Positions 37,601 through 64,000 are shown, counted from the stretch's first letter. The stretch: 64,000 nucleotides of DNA from Opisthocomus hoazin (GCF_030867145.1 NC_134414.1:76312504-76376503), one strand, 5' to 3'. Made by a program: numbers and translations. Notes: a model not told the origin generated them from the letters alone.

Positions 37601-38161
37601 CTCTGCCTTCCTTTGCAGTACTGTGCCCTCGCCCGACTCCTGCGGTTACCCATAGCGTGGCTGTTCAGCTGTTTGATTTTGGTTTTTCATCCTCTACAGA
37701 GGGAATTCATTCAGTTCTGCAAAACCTTGTACAGCATGTTCCATGAAGATCCAGAGGAGAACGACCTGTATCAAGCCATTGCCACTGTGACCACACTGTT
37801 ACTGCAGATCGGAGAAGTAGGACAAAGAAGCATCAGCCTGGGGAGCGGCTCGGACGAGTTCATGGAGGACTTGCAGCCCGAGGCCTCTGCGTTGGAGCAG
37901 GATGCCGTTTTTACTGACACTGTGAAGACCCCTCACAAAGACTCTCAGCCTTCACCTGTGCCTGAAGTGGACTGGACTGTCTCTTTTGAACATATTTTAG
38001 CATCCCTCTTGACTGAGCAGTCATTAGTTAACTTCTTTGAAAAACCCTTGGAACTGAAGCCAAAACTCGAGAATGCAAAGCTGAATCAGTACAGTCTCAA
38101 AACAAATGGAATGAGCTGCCACTCACGGGGCGAACACGCAAAGGTAAACACACAGCAGTAG
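1565..38161 (+). CDS. TBC1D8: TBC1D8, TBC-domain Rab GTPase-activating protein (coding exons 2 to 20; first exon outside window)
   Basis: Nineteen exons join in one frame: 1565-1675, 5338-5456, 7162-7390, 11051-11291, 18249-18456, 19627-19821, 21066-21248, 21664-21814, 22681-22895, 25079-25196, 29496-29781, 30296-30425, 30724-30822, 32425-32493, 33843-34083, 35447-35512, 36135-36224, 36362-36462, 37700-38161. All junctions are GT-AG and all phases agree, giving 3,314 nt (about 1,104 codons). With the missing first exon this fits the roughly 1,140 residues of the mammalian protein. Domain order is GRAM 1, GRAM 2, linker, TBC, EF-hand-like region, tail. The TBC domain keeps the arginine finger (IERDLHR, the IxxDxxR motif) and glutamine finger (YCQ), so Rab-GAP activity is expected; the target Rab cannot be read from sequence. 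The paralogue TBC1D8B is the main alternative, but the adjoining RPL31 and NPAS2 fix the locus as TBC1D8. Confidence 0.97.
1676..5337 (+). other. TBC1D8 intron 2
   Basis: Apart from the old CR1 fragment at 2390-2705 and a GT/G-rich patch near 4,884-4,922, nothing recognisable is present. Short open frames here have no family resemblance. Confidence 0.7.
2390..2705 (+). mobile_element. Old CR1 LINE 3' fragment
   Basis: Plus-strand ggtgttaggaagcatttctt, gtggtcaaaccctggaacag and a ttccaactgaaaattgttct tail follow the CR1 end pattern, closing with a tctactctattc run rather than the octamers of the younger copies. This suggests a different, older subfamily. It lies in TBC1D8 intron 2. Confidence 0.8.
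5338..5456 (+). CDS. TBC1D8: TBC1D8 coding exon 3
   Basis: The acceptor is ttttctag. The exon completes the split glycine codon and encodes [20 protein letters not shown] and on to KGKVK, ending in phase 0 before gtaagg. An in-frame ATG 34 bases upstream reads through the intron but is not the start, because the preceding exon joins in phase. Confidence 0.95.
7162..7390 (+). CDS. TBC1D8: TBC1D8 coding exon 4 (first part of GRAM 1)
   Basis: The exon starts [20 protein letters not shown] and enters the first GRAM domain at the [10 protein letters not shown] motif. It continues through the cysteine cluster YYSCCCWKG and the strand sequence [19 protein letters not shown]. It ends GAA T before gtaagt. 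GRAM domains are PH-like folds linked to membrane or lipid binding. Confidence 0.96.
7391..11050 (+). other. TBC1D8 intron 4
   Basis: AT-rich intron sequence with short homopolymers. I see no repeat family, RNA gene or conserved frame. Confidence 0.65.
11051..11291 (+). CDS. TBC1D8: TBC1D8 coding exon 5 (end of GRAM 1 and inter-GRAM linker)
   Basis: The exon completes the split leucine codon and encodes [20 protein letters not shown], the second half of GRAM 1. A helical linker follows, including VMEQ-type and [15 protein letters not shown] sequence. It ends AAG AG before gtaaaa, leaving the arginine codon split. Confidence 0.96.
12978..13003. repeat. A9-G13 homopurine run
   Basis: Nine A are followed by thirteen G, one A and three G. 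The G tract could form a quadruplex or stall polymerases. It lies in TBC1D8 intron 5. Confidence 0.9.
14590..15100 (-). mobile_element. Ancient CR1-like reverse-transcriptase remnant
   Basis: On the minus strand, segments align by eye with the CR1 RT region. Plus-strand gctgatgaaggcgttgtaca matches the younger copy's ttgatgaagaagttaaacaa. The sequence gacaagtccatgttggttct matches its ttggtgaatccatgctgact. Many indels make it a fossil in TBC1D8 intron 5. Confidence 0.65.
17251..17293. repeat. T16 and C18 homopyrimidine tract
   Basis: Sixteen T, then gccttcctt, then eighteen C form an almost pure pyrimidine strand. The opposite strand has an 18-G run. It lies in TBC1D8 intron 5. The length is likely unstable and prone to sequencing error. 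Confidence 0.9.
18249..18456 (+). CDS. TBC1D8: TBC1D8 coding exon 6 (first part of GRAM 2)
   Basis: The acceptor is tttctcttaag. The exon completes the arginine codon and encodes [20 protein letters not shown], then the second GRAM domain core [20 protein letters not shown]. It ends in phase 0 at CTT AGA GAG before gtagag. The intron upstream, about 7 kb, is the longest in this gene within the window. Confidence 0.96.
19627..19821 (+). CDS. TBC1D8: TBC1D8 coding exon 7 (end of GRAM 2)
   Basis: The 65-codon exon is phase 0 at both ends. It encodes [20 protein letters not shown] and the closing GRAM 2 sequence [18 protein letters not shown]. The acceptor has a purine-rich last stretch (ctggaaaag), but homology and phase fix it. 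The last residues (NNLQNKNQ) are already in the poorly conserved linker. Confidence 0.95.
19884..20795 (+). mobile_element. Old, degraded CR1 LINE
   Basis: Plus-strand sequence resembles the RT block [10 protein letters not shown], then the DDLP-ECTLS region, [20 protein letters not shown] and downstream CR1 sequence, with frameshifts and a weak 3' end near 20,795. It starts about 60 bases after the exon 7 donor. It is far more diverged than the copies at 23 and 31 kb. Confidence 0.85.
21066..21248 (+). CDS. TBC1D8: TBC1D8 coding exon 8 (variable GRAM-TBC linker)
   Basis: The 61-codon exon is phase 0 on both sides, between cattgcag and gtatgt. It encodes a serine-, glutamate- and cysteine-rich linker ([20 protein letters not shown], then SDFHQSG). 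It aligns with the human linker at scattered positions such as FxST, S-Q-EE and F-QSG. It is less certain than its neighbours because this part diverges fast. No fold is recognisable. Confidence 0.78.
21664..21814 (+). CDS. TBC1D8: TBC1D8 coding exon 9 (start of TBC domain)
   Basis: The exon encodes [20 protein letters not shown], then the opening TBC helix [16 protein letters not shown], which holds the family signature GxPxxxRGxxW. It ends TCA G before gtgggc. Confidence 0.96.
22681..22895 (+). CDS. TBC1D8: TBC1D8 coding exon 10 (TBC catalytic motifs)
   Basis: The exon encodes the catalytic arginine-finger motif IERDLHR (IxxDxxR), followed by the conserved SLPEHPAF and [20 protein letters not shown]. 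The closing YCQ carries the glutamine finger. Both catalytic residues required by the TBC dual-finger mechanism are present. Third positions are more GC-rich here than in adjacent exons. The following donor is gtgaaa. Confidence 0.97.
23349..24692 (-). mobile_element. CR1 LINE, 5'-truncated, with long reverse-transcriptase frame
   Basis: The minus-strand element ends in the CR1 tail with two ATTCTGTGAT-type octamers at about 23,349-23,368. Its ORF2 frame stays open for 335 codons (24668-23661). The frame carries the RT blocks [27 protein letters not shown] and the catalytic FADD box. The endonuclease and 5' part are missing (truncation near 24,692). The frame is broken by a TAG where the sister copy at 31,321-31,757 has AAG; after that the frame reopens to the end of ORF2. 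It is a dead copy in TBC1D8 intron 10. Confidence 0.95.
25079..25196 (+). CDS. TBC1D8: TBC1D8 coding exon 11 (TBC domain)
   Basis: The exon encodes [20 protein letters not shown], then [20 protein letters not shown], continuing the TBC helical core directly after the glutamine finger. The acceptor is gcccttgtaag and the donor gtgagc splits a glycine codon. The intron before it holds a long CR1 element. Confidence 0.96.
28173..28196. repeat. (AAAC)n microsatellite
   Basis: About four units of aaac follow a short A run, in TBC1D8 intron 11. Confidence 0.8.
28936..28993. repeat. Degenerate TA/TG dinucleotide tract
   Basis: Interrupted tatatatg, tatatata and tgtgtata stretches form an AT-rich microsatellite in TBC1D8 intron 11. 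The frames that read through it encode only I/Y/H-rich repeats. Confidence 0.75.
29496..29781 (+). CDS. TBC1D8: TBC1D8 coding exon 12 (end of TBC domain)
   Basis: The acceptor is gactcgcag. The exon encodes [20 protein letters not shown], then the TBC motif [20 protein letters not shown] with the conserved W-F-L-F core, and on to [11 protein letters not shown]. The terminal arginine codon is split at gtatgg. Confidence 0.97.
30296..30425 (+). CDS. TBC1D8: TBC1D8 coding exon 13
   Basis: The exon encodes [20 protein letters not shown], then [20 protein letters not shown], ending SYE in phase 0 before gtaaaa. It begins the region after the TBC domain. Confidence 0.96.
30724..30822 (+). CDS. TBC1D8: TBC1D8 coding exon 14
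   Basis: The 33-codon exon is phase 0 at both ends. It encodes [20 protein letters not shown] and [16 protein letters not shown]1 element begins less than 50 bp downstream of its donor (gtgagt). Confidence 0.96.
30868..31320 (+). mobile_element. CR1 LINE fragment, left part of an interrupted copy
   Basis: Plus-strand sequence matches the end of CR1 ORF2 ([20 protein letters not shown], then [12 protein letters not shown] and the [10 protein letters not shown] region). It breaks off at ggagtccc and resumes at 31,758. It is 5'-truncated near 30,868, about 45 bases after the exon 14 donor. Confidence 0.92.
31321..31757 (-). mobile_element. Younger CR1 LINE inserted inside another CR1
   Basis: The minus-strand copy starts with the tail octamers (plus-strand acagaatcacagaatcactg) and runs into ORF2 as far as the [20 protein letters not shown] region. 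Its 3' 300 bp are nearly identical to the element at 23,349-24,692, so both belong to the same subfamily. It splits the plus-strand CR1 on either side and must therefore be younger than it. Confidence 0.92.
31758..31877 (+). mobile_element. CR1 LINE fragment, right part of the interrupted copy
   Basis: The sequence resumes exactly where the left part stopped: ccatccctggaggtgttcaa and on to the 3' end gatgctatgattctag. The same contiguous sequence is seen uninterrupted in the copy at 45,088-45,465. Confidence 0.92.
32425..32493 (+). CDS. TBC1D8: TBC1D8 coding exon 15
   Basis: The 23-codon exon is phase 0 at both ends. It encodes [20 protein letters not shown] plus LFK. The acceptor is tctttctttttaag and the donor gttggt. 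It lies just downstream of the nested CR1 insertions. Confidence 0.95.
32494..33842 (+). other. TBC1D8 intron 15
   Basis: Unremarkable single-copy intron sequence. Nothing recognised. Confidence 0.6.
33843..34083 (+). CDS. TBC1D8: TBC1D8 coding exon 16 (EF-hand-like region, first half)
   Basis: The exon encodes [20 protein letters not shown], then [20 protein letters not shown], and a C-terminal part [19 protein letters not shown] in the EF-hand-like section of this family. It is clearly GC-richer than its surroundings. It ends CTC G before gtaccg. Confidence 0.96.
34248..34345 (+). mobile_element. Short CR1 LINE 3' terminal fragment
   Basis: The sequence ggttggaactagacgatctt, then aaggtcccttccaacccaaa and ccattctatgattctgtgaa, is the CR1 terminal 90 bp with its octamers. 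It lies in TBC1D8 intron 16. Confidence 0.85.
34436..34520. repeat. AT-rich block with duplicated 18-mer
   Basis: The 18-mer aattataattaaaattat occurs at 34448-34465 and again at 34503-34520, separated by further ATTA units. Much of the block is self-complementary. It lies in TBC1D8 intron 16. Confidence 0.85.
35447..35512 (+). CDS. TBC1D8: TBC1D8 coding exon 17 (EF-hand-like region, second half)
   Basis: The short 22-codon exon follows a run of about 17 T and ttgcag. It encodes [20 protein letters not shown] and ends CCT G before gtaaga. Homology and phase with both neighbours support it. Confidence 0.95.
36135..36224 (+). CDS. TBC1D8: TBC1D8 coding exon 18
   Basis: The exon encodes [20 protein letters not shown], then [10 protein letters not shown], between ttggccag and gtatgt. 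Both ends split codons in phase with the neighbours. Confidence 0.95.
36362..36462 (+). CDS. TBC1D8: TBC1D8 coding exon 19
   Basis: The exon encodes [20 protein letters not shown], then a lysine/glutamate-rich stretch ending LPKMSQ, in phase 0 before gtatgt. The acceptor is unusual: a polypyrimidine tract is followed by seven A bases and then G. Homology and phase leave no better site. Confidence 0.94.
36463..37699 (+). other. TBC1D8 last intron
   Basis: Single-copy sequence. A 153-codon minus-strand open frame (37519-37058) has no recognisable family and is not supported as a gene. Confidence 0.6.
37700..38161 (+). CDS. TBC1D8: TBC1D8 last coding exon
   Basis: The acceptor is tcctctacag. 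The exon encodes [20 protein letters not shown], then [20 protein letters not shown], a variable acidic segment, and [20 protein letters not shown], ending NTQQ and TAG at 38159-38161. The internal segment (about codons 55 to 90) diverges from mammals; the two flanking blocks are strongly conserved. A GT donor consensus lies 18 bases before the stop (38144), so an alternative end cannot be excluded. Confidence 0.94.
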   Translation, partial: REFIQFCKTLYSMFHEDPEENDLYQAIATVTTLLLQIGEVGQRSISLGSGSDEFMEDLQPEASALEQDAVFTDTVKTPHKDSQPSPVPEVDWTVSFEHILASLLTEQSLVNFFEKPLELKPKLENAKLNQYSLKTNGMSCHSRGEHAKVNTQQ

Positions 38162-38680
38162 CAAATCCATCAAAAATGAAATGCACTGAAATTACGCCAA
38201 AGCACCTACTGTAAGAGGCTTTCAGTTAGCAGTGGACTTCTGATAAAGAAATTGTTGGTCTGTGGTTTTCAGTTTAAGAGCTTTAAAAGCTAAGGGTGTG
38301 TACGTTTGTTTTGTGCCACTGATTTATTAATTATGTTCTTGTTTTGAATGTAAAAGGAAACATCTGTCTACAGTGTGAAGACACCGAAGCCCTCTTCCGC
38401 ACAGGGAGAGCAGAGGCTGGCTCCAGTTGTCCCTTTTTTTTTTTTTTTTAAAACAGGGGAAAACACTTCTCAGCTACTGTCCGCAGTTTGTTTGGGTTGC
38501 CTTTTTTGCACTAATACTGAAAACTGTTTCAATGCTGGTAATTGAAACTATTTTAATATATTTGATTGTATTCCAATTTGTATGTCTTGCTGAAATGTTA
38601 AGTGTACATGGACTGTGCTTCTGATGTTGGTCTGTGAAAACATGCACTTTTCAATAAACCCTTTTTGTACTAGACTTGCA
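38162..38680 (+). other. TBC1D8 3' UTR
   Basis: This is the untranslated tail from the stop codon to shortly after the poly(A) signal. It contains a T run at about 38,431-38,448 and is otherwise unremarkable. Confidence 0.75.
38653..38658 (+). terminator. TBC1D8 polyadenylation signal
   Basis: A canonical AATAAA lies 492 bases after the TBC1D8 stop codon and is followed by a T/G-rich stretch (ttttttgtac). This gives a 3' UTR of about 520 bases. It is the only AATAAA I noticed on this strand between the stop and the RPL31 3' end. Confidence 0.85.
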
Positions 38681-39282
38681 CTGACAGTATTGATTGATTT
38701 ATGGGCGGTAAGTGCTTTCAGTCCCTACTTCATTAAACAAATTCCCTGAGCTAGCGCACTCACAATTAATTCACTCTCAGAACAGAACCCCACCTTTCAG
38801 TGTAGTGCACAGACCTGCTTGGGAGAAGCCTACTGATTCCGCCGAGGAGACCAAGGGGGGCCAGATACCAGGAGTTTACTTCATCCACACGAGATGACAT
38901 AGATGAAATATTGATCTAACAGTTTGGGGAGTTGTTTCGGGTTTCTTTGGGGGGTGGCAGCATTTTTCTGTTTTTTTAAAACACACTTGGTCTTAATTTG
39001 AAACACCTGTGTAGTGGCTCTTTATTCCCATAGGAACAAAACAAGAACACTAGGACTTCGCCACTCACATAGGAACATTGGCATCTCCCTTATTCCATTC
39101 ACATGTAACAGGAGTCTACCGTATCTTTAATTAAGAAAATTACACCATTATGTACAAGCCCAAAGAAAACAAGATCCTTTAACACTCTGTCATCTGTTCA
39201 ATCCAACACTTCATGGAGGAGAGCTTGAAGAGACTGGACAATACAAAAAAAAAAACTTAGGAGTAAACTTTCTTTTTGTCCT
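38681..39282. other. Intergenic gap between convergent TBC1D8 and RPL31
   Basis: About 600 bp separates the two 3' ends. I see no conserved reading frame, repeat family or RNA gene in it. Confidence 0.7.
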
Positions 39283-39288
39283 TTTATT
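39283..39288 (-). terminator. RPL31 polyadenylation signal
   Basis: On the minus strand AATAAA lies only 15 bases after the RPL31 TAA, followed by a T-rich downstream region. The very short 3' UTR is typical of ribosomal protein genes. Confidence 0.9.
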
Positions 39289-39303
39289 GTAATGAAAATA
39301 AGC

Positions 39304-43966
<4,663 letters not shown>

Positions 43967-44379
43967 TCAGACTTTTTCCCTGTCACCTTCCCTACTCCCA
44001 TCGTCCCCAGCTCTGTACAAGCCACACAACTCCCACATTCAGAGACTTATTTAAGACCAATGCATCCCCTGGCGTCGCACTAGCTGCAGATTTTAAGCAG
44101 CAACTTTCAGCATCACCAATGCTTTACTCCCATCCCCCTGACAGCGGGGTAACACACATCTGAGACTCTTCGCCCATTTCCCAGGACGACCGGGCTCCTG
44201 GCCAGCCCCAAGCGCCCTGAAAGCCACCCCGTCCCGCTTCTGTATGTCCAAGCCCCTTCCTTCTTTAAGGCGACCACGGAAGACAGCTCGGCCCGTCCCG
44301 CACGGAAGATGACGGTGCCAGAGAAGCTCCTTCTGGGGACTGACGGCTTCCTCCTCCCTCCCCAAGTCCCAGCACGGGC

Positions 44380-45085
44380 CGTAACCCCCCCCCAGTAGCC
44401 CACAAGTCCCCTTGGGCCTGCGCCCTGCCCGGCTCAGCGCAGGCCTGGGGGAGCAGGGAGACGGGCCCCGATCCCGCCGAACGCGGGCCCGCCGAGAGGA
44501 ACCACCCGGTGCCCCCCGCGCCGGGCCGCCCCCCGCGCCGGGCCAGGCCAAGGACGCCCCCGCCGCGGGGGTCTGCCTGGCGGATGGAGACGGATTCGGC
44601 AGGCGCCCCCAACGTCTGCCACTCACCCTGCCCGGGCACAGGCCGGAAAGGAGCGCGCGAGGCACTCTGGGAGCGAGGAGCCCTTCCGGGACGCGCGTGG
44701 GGGCCGGCTGCGCCTGCGCAGGGAGGGGCTCGGTCAGGCGGCGGCGCGCATGCGCGGGAGGCCTGGGGGGGGCGGCGCCCGGCTAGCGGTACCGGTGAGC
44801 GGCGGGGCGGAGCTCGGGTACTGCTGCCGCTTCCCCGTGAGGGGCCGCTGGCCGTGCAGGGAGCAGCCCCGGGCTCTGCCGCCCCGGCCGCTGGTCGGCC
44901 GGAGAGTTGCCTCTGGCGCAGGTTGCAGCCGCCGGCCCGAGGCAGGGGTCGGAAACTGGAGTGAGGGGCCGGCCGCTCCCGGGCCGCCCCCGGCTGGGGG
45001 CCTGTCCGTCAGACCGGCCGCTCTGCGGGGCTCGGCTCCTAGCAAGCGGGATGCCCTGTTCGGGGCTGCCGCCCCCGCTGCTGAG
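44380..45085. promoter_or_regulatory. CpG island at the RPL31 promoter
   Basis: This stretch is densely G/C-rich with many CG dinucleotides, in contrast to the AT-rich flanks. It covers RPL31 exon 1 and the first part of intron 1, then continues more than 400 bp upstream. No TATA box is evident near the inferred start. Open frames on both strands here are side effects of the high GC content. The right edge stops where a CR1 fragment begins. Confidence 0.85.
44627..44651 (-). other. RPL31: RPL31 non-coding exon 1 with TOP-like start
   Basis: On the minus strand the pyrimidine run CTCCTTTCC leads into a short G/C-rich leader ending in GGGCAGG before gtgagt (44626-44621). Ribosomal protein mRNAs start with a C followed by a pyrimidine tract (5' TOP), which couples their translation to mTOR/LARP1 signalling. 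The exact first base is inferred, not measured. Confidence 0.75.
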
Positions 45086-45087
45086 GC

Positions 45088-45465
45088 AGAAGGGCCTTGG
45101 TCTGGAGAAGAGGTGGCCGAGGGGGGACCTCATTGCTCTCTACAACTACCTGAAAAGAGGCTGTAGTGAGGGGGGTGTTGGTCTCTTCTCCCAGGTAACC
45201 AGCGATAGGACGAGAGGCAATGGCCTCAAGTTGCATCAGGGGAGGTTTAGACTGGATATTAGGAAAAATTTCTTTACTGAAAGAGTTGTAAAGCACTGGA
45301 ACAGGCTGTCCACAGAAGTGGTGGAGTCACCATCCCTGGGGGTGTTCAAAAAACATGTAGATGTGGCACTTCAGGACATGGTTTAGCAGGCATGGTGGTG
45401 TTGGGTTGACGGTTGGACTTTATGATCTTAGTGGTCTTTTCCATCTTTAATGATTCTGTGATAAG
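45088..45465 (+). mobile_element. CR1 LINE 3' fragment beside the RPL31 CpG island
   Basis: The plus-strand CR1 end runs from ggccttggtctggagaagag to aatgattctgtgat. It shares the uninterrupted junction ggagtcaccatccctggggg that is split in the nested pair at 31.3 kb. It begins directly at the right edge of the RPL31 CpG island. Confidence 0.92.
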
Positions 45466-47396
45466 GCAACGTGGGGCCATGTGCTCCCCCTGGAGCCGTG
45501 ACCCAGGCTGAGCGATGGTGTCGGAACAAGCTGGGTCTCGGCTATAACGAGCAACCGCCCAGCTCTGTGCAGGGGGCTGGTGCTGCGTGGAGGTGCAACA
45601 GGGAGTAAGGACGATAATCCAAAACCAGAACGAGTGTATGGGGGGGGAGAAATGAGATGGAGCGTGAAACGCCTGGTATTGACGTGAATCTCTTCTTGCA
45701 AGTGCCCTGTATCCTTCCAGACAATATAATAAGCCAGCTTGTGAGAAGTCACCCTCACTTCAATTACAGCTTCTCCCTGTTAACAGCTTACAGTACTGCT
45801 GGTTTTAGAAAGATAAGTGTTTGCACTGAGGCTGAGCTTGGTTTGGACATACCCACTGGCAATCCGGAGAGGACTGAGTGTATTGGAACTGTCTCTGAGA
45901 CTAAAATTCTTAAGGGAATTTTCTCTTTTCCTGTGACTTCCGTCATAGCAGTTGAGATCCATCAAGTGCTTCTTCTGCAGGTATTTCCTCTGAGGTGCTT
46001 ACGTTCCTTCATTACCTCTTTCCTGCAAGAACTTTGTGGCCTACAAACAAATTTCCCCTTCCCTTTCCCAGAGTAAGCCCTTACAGGAGAGGGTGGCATT
46101 TATGTAGTTAGCCTCTAATTTACCCGAATGGCCTTTGCTAAGGTTTGTCTGTAGTTAATGGGCAGAGAGAGGTTCCTTCAGACATCAGATGAAAGCACCG
46201 TAAGGTTTAGCTCTTTAATCTTCATCTGATGGGGTCACTCTTGCTTCACCGAATGCAAGAATTTATCGATGAGCAGGCTAACTCAGACTGGCACCTAAAG
46301 TTAGCAGTGAAAACACCACTTTCTTAGAGACCAGATCTGATCTCTGAACACTTTTCAGAGACCAGATACTTGATTCCCTCATCTTCCTTCAATGAAGTAA
46401 AACAAAGGGATCATATGGACTGAAATACACCTGCACTGATCAGTCCTAGCCGCCAGTCTTGCTGTGGAAGCAGCAGGGTCATTTTGCCAGTGGGTTTTCT
46501 CCAGGAGCTTTTTAGCTTTTTCAGAAGGCTTTTGAGAACTCGGGGCAAATGAACCTTTTTTACTTTTCTGACAGTTTACTTTTAGCTTTTCCAGGTCCCA
46601 GGACAGTTATCTCCGATGTTCCTCTACGGCATAGAAACCAGAGCGGAACGCGTGGGCCCCTGTGATGTGATCTTTGGTACTGGAGGGCGGGGAGGGCAGC
46701 GTGGTCTGTGCTCTTACGAAGCTAACGCTGGCTCGGGTGGCTGCAAGCTGCCCTGAGGGCCATCCCCTTTCAGTCTCGTCGTGGTGAGTGACAACGTTAC
46801 AGTGTTCAGCTGTCGACCTTGTTCTGTGTTGGAGGTTGCTGCTCCTGCAGTGGAGTCAGCAGAGGGAAAGCAGACCTGTAGCTGGGCTGCTCCATCCTGT
46901 AGTCAATTTGAATTGAACATGAAGAAGACTCTGCACGAGAATGTAAAAGTGGGAACTACACTGTCTGCAGTATAGGCACGGTAGCAATTCCAGCAGAGCT
47001 GCATCACGAATCTCAGGACAGCAATGTCTTAAAACTTTGAGGCTGGACATGGGTCAAAGCCCTGGTGTGTGCTGGGTCAAACCATTCTTTAAATCATCTA
47101 TTTTGTCCTAATCTAAAACTGCTTGCTTGGAAGTACAGAGCTACCTGAGGTCTTTTTAAAGTTCTAAGATAGCTTAAAATGAGCTGCCTTGGCTAGCAGC
47201 TAATATAACTTCCTGAGCTATCATTCTCGTCATCTGTGCCATGAGGAAGGTCCCATAGGATGACAGCTCGCTTTTGCTAACTGGGTGCCAAGCACCTTGC
47301 AAGGCTACAGCTAATATTAACAACCTGAAGTGAATCACATAGTTGAACAGCCACAGGAAAATGTGTGCAAGTCCTGCAATAAAGCCTTTTGGCTAT
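45466..47396. other. Intergenic region between RPL31 and NPAS2
   Basis: About 1.9 kb from the CR1 tail to the NPAS2 3' end. A 139-codon plus-strand frame at 45657-46076 shows no family motif. Nothing else is recognised. Confidence 0.6.
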
Positions 47397-48670
47397 TTTA
47401 TTTTATTCTACAAATAAAGACAACTGTCCATCATCAATGGAAAAAAATAATGGTTTGAGTTGTATATAGCATGAAACAGTAGTTCCCTTCACAAAAACAT
47501 TTCTAATTCATTAGTTTATTACAAAATACCCACTCACAAAAAAGCACAAGCACAATCTTTATACTTGTGAAATGAGTTGATATTTCATATACAAAATAAT
47601 TTCCACATAATTCCATATAATTTTATTTTATATAGAAATAGGTCATTATTACAACGGCTGTACAATACACTACTTTTTATTTAATAATTACATAAAATCT
47701 TTCTTAGAAACATATCAACAGAAAACATACAAAAAAAGCGAAAAGTGCATTTCTTCTTTTTTCCCCCCAAAGGAAAATTCAATCCTAAATGTTACAATGA
47801 AAGAGATATGTAATAGTCTGCAGCATCCCGAGTCAGTGGGCCAAAACACAGTGCATATTTCTCAGAGACTTGCAGTGGGTGAGTTAGTTTGAAGAAGGAT
47901 CCGTGTCGTACTACTGGAGAGTTGCATGATTGTGCTTACAATTTGAGTTCTCCTTTGCAATCACAATTCGGATAGAAAACAGTCCACTGTGGGTTGTGGT
48001 TTGTGTGTTTCTAGTCATGAAGAACAGTTAGGGTAAGCTGCGTAATACTTTTCAGCTTCTAAATCAAGGGTTATGAGCTGTAGACCATCTTCACCAATGA
48101 CTGGGCTTTCTTCTCCATTGGATGTGCTAATTTGGCCATGAGAATAAGGAAACAAATTTCTCTTTACAGAAAGTGCCTAGGTTTTGTCCTCTGTGCAGTT
48201 GTGCAAAATAATAACAATAATCATAATAAAAATAATCTCTTGCTCTCTCCTCAATAGACCTTTGACGCAGTGCTTTTCATACACAGAAGAAGAACTGAAA
48301 CAGTGAAGGCCAAGTACCTCACGAGTCTGTCGACAGTCTTTTGGAATTGCCAGATAGCTGTCAGAGCGACACGCCAAGACTGAACGCCTCCTCCCGTGCA
48401 CCCGGTGATGACGGAGGCTGCACAGGATAGTGTTCCTTTTCTTTTTTTTGCTCTGTCAGTAAATGCTGTGCTCACGAGACAGCGCAAACTGAATCCAGCG
48501 TGCCGTAAGTGCACTGTCTGTGGCAGCCTGCACTCTGTGGCGTACTTCTGTCATAGAGCTTTGAAAGAAATGCTTGTGCAAAAGCCAAAACAGTAAGTAC
48601 AAAGTCATTCTCTTCTGCCCCGTGTGCCCGTTGGTTAAAGCTAATCGTGCATTGATTGTGCTGGTGGGAC
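47397..48670 (-). other. NPAS2 3' UTR with several candidate poly(A) signals
   Basis: AT-rich sequence follows the NPAS2 stop. On the minus strand AATAAA occurs at about 47,676-47,681, 47,622-47,627 and as an overlapping pair at 47,397-47,407. Which one is used, and so the true gene end, cannot be decided from sequence alone. Confidence 0.55.

Positions 48671-64000
<15,330 letters not shown>

Noticed and set aside
44093-45133. Several long overlapping frames on both strands around the RPL31 promoter
   Set aside because: They are all rich in A, P, G and R, overlap each other in many frames and match no family. They reflect the CpG island, not coding.
48177-48401. Minus-strand frame with RRRSVLACRSDS as the possible NPAS2 C terminus
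   Set aside because: It superficially resembles the serine/arginine-rich ending. The true last exon at 48671-48850 carries the conserved SLSESSNLPQPLR terminus and its own stop, so this is 3' UTR.

Overview
This window is vertebrate nuclear DNA, almost certainly from a bird. The genes are split by GT-AG introns. The dominant interspersed repeats are CR1 LINEs, with the reverse-transcriptase FADD motif and the typical 3' end built from ATTCTRTGAT-type octamers. Introns are compact by vertebrate standards. Gene content and order match the conserved neighbourhood NPAS2 - RPL31 - TBC1D8 (human 2q11.2), here read in the opposite direction.

Region 1 (1 to about 38,680, + strand) is TBC1D8, a TBC-domain Rab GTPase-activating protein. 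Nineteen coding exons can be placed. Their junction phases all agree, and together they encode about 1,104 codons. Only the first coding exon is missing; it lies left of the window. The protein order is N-terminal region, GRAM 1, GRAM 2, variable linker, TBC domain with intact IxxDxxR and YxQ finger motifs, EF-hand-like region, C-terminal tail. Its introns carry CR1 copies of several ages, including one CR1 inserted inside another and one long copy whose reverse-transcriptase frame is open for 335 codons.

Region 2 (39,283 to about 44,651, - strand) is RPL31, complete: a short non-coding first exon with a TOP-like pyrimidine start in a CpG island, then four coding exons for a 125-residue ribosomal protein. 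TBC1D8 and RPL31 converge, with poly(A) signals about 630 bp apart. The CpG island extends past RPL31 exon 1 and is abutted by a CR1 fragment.

Region 3 (about 47,400 to beyond 64,000, - strand) is the 3' part of NPAS2, the bHLH-PAS paralogue of CLOCK. Six terminal coding exons are placed. They include the exon equivalent to the one lost in the Clock-delta19 mouse, a very GC-rich alanine/proline-rich exon, and a last exon with a CAG/CAA polyglutamine run. The bHLH and PAS exons lie right of the window.

I found no tRNA, rRNA, CRISPR, prokaryotic or viral gene, and no previously undescribed multi-gene system. The points most worth a second look are the nested CR1s, the GC-rich NPAS2 exon inside its own CpG island, the 28-bp tandem duplication beside the CLOCK-exon-19-like exon, and the oversized CpG island at RPL31.
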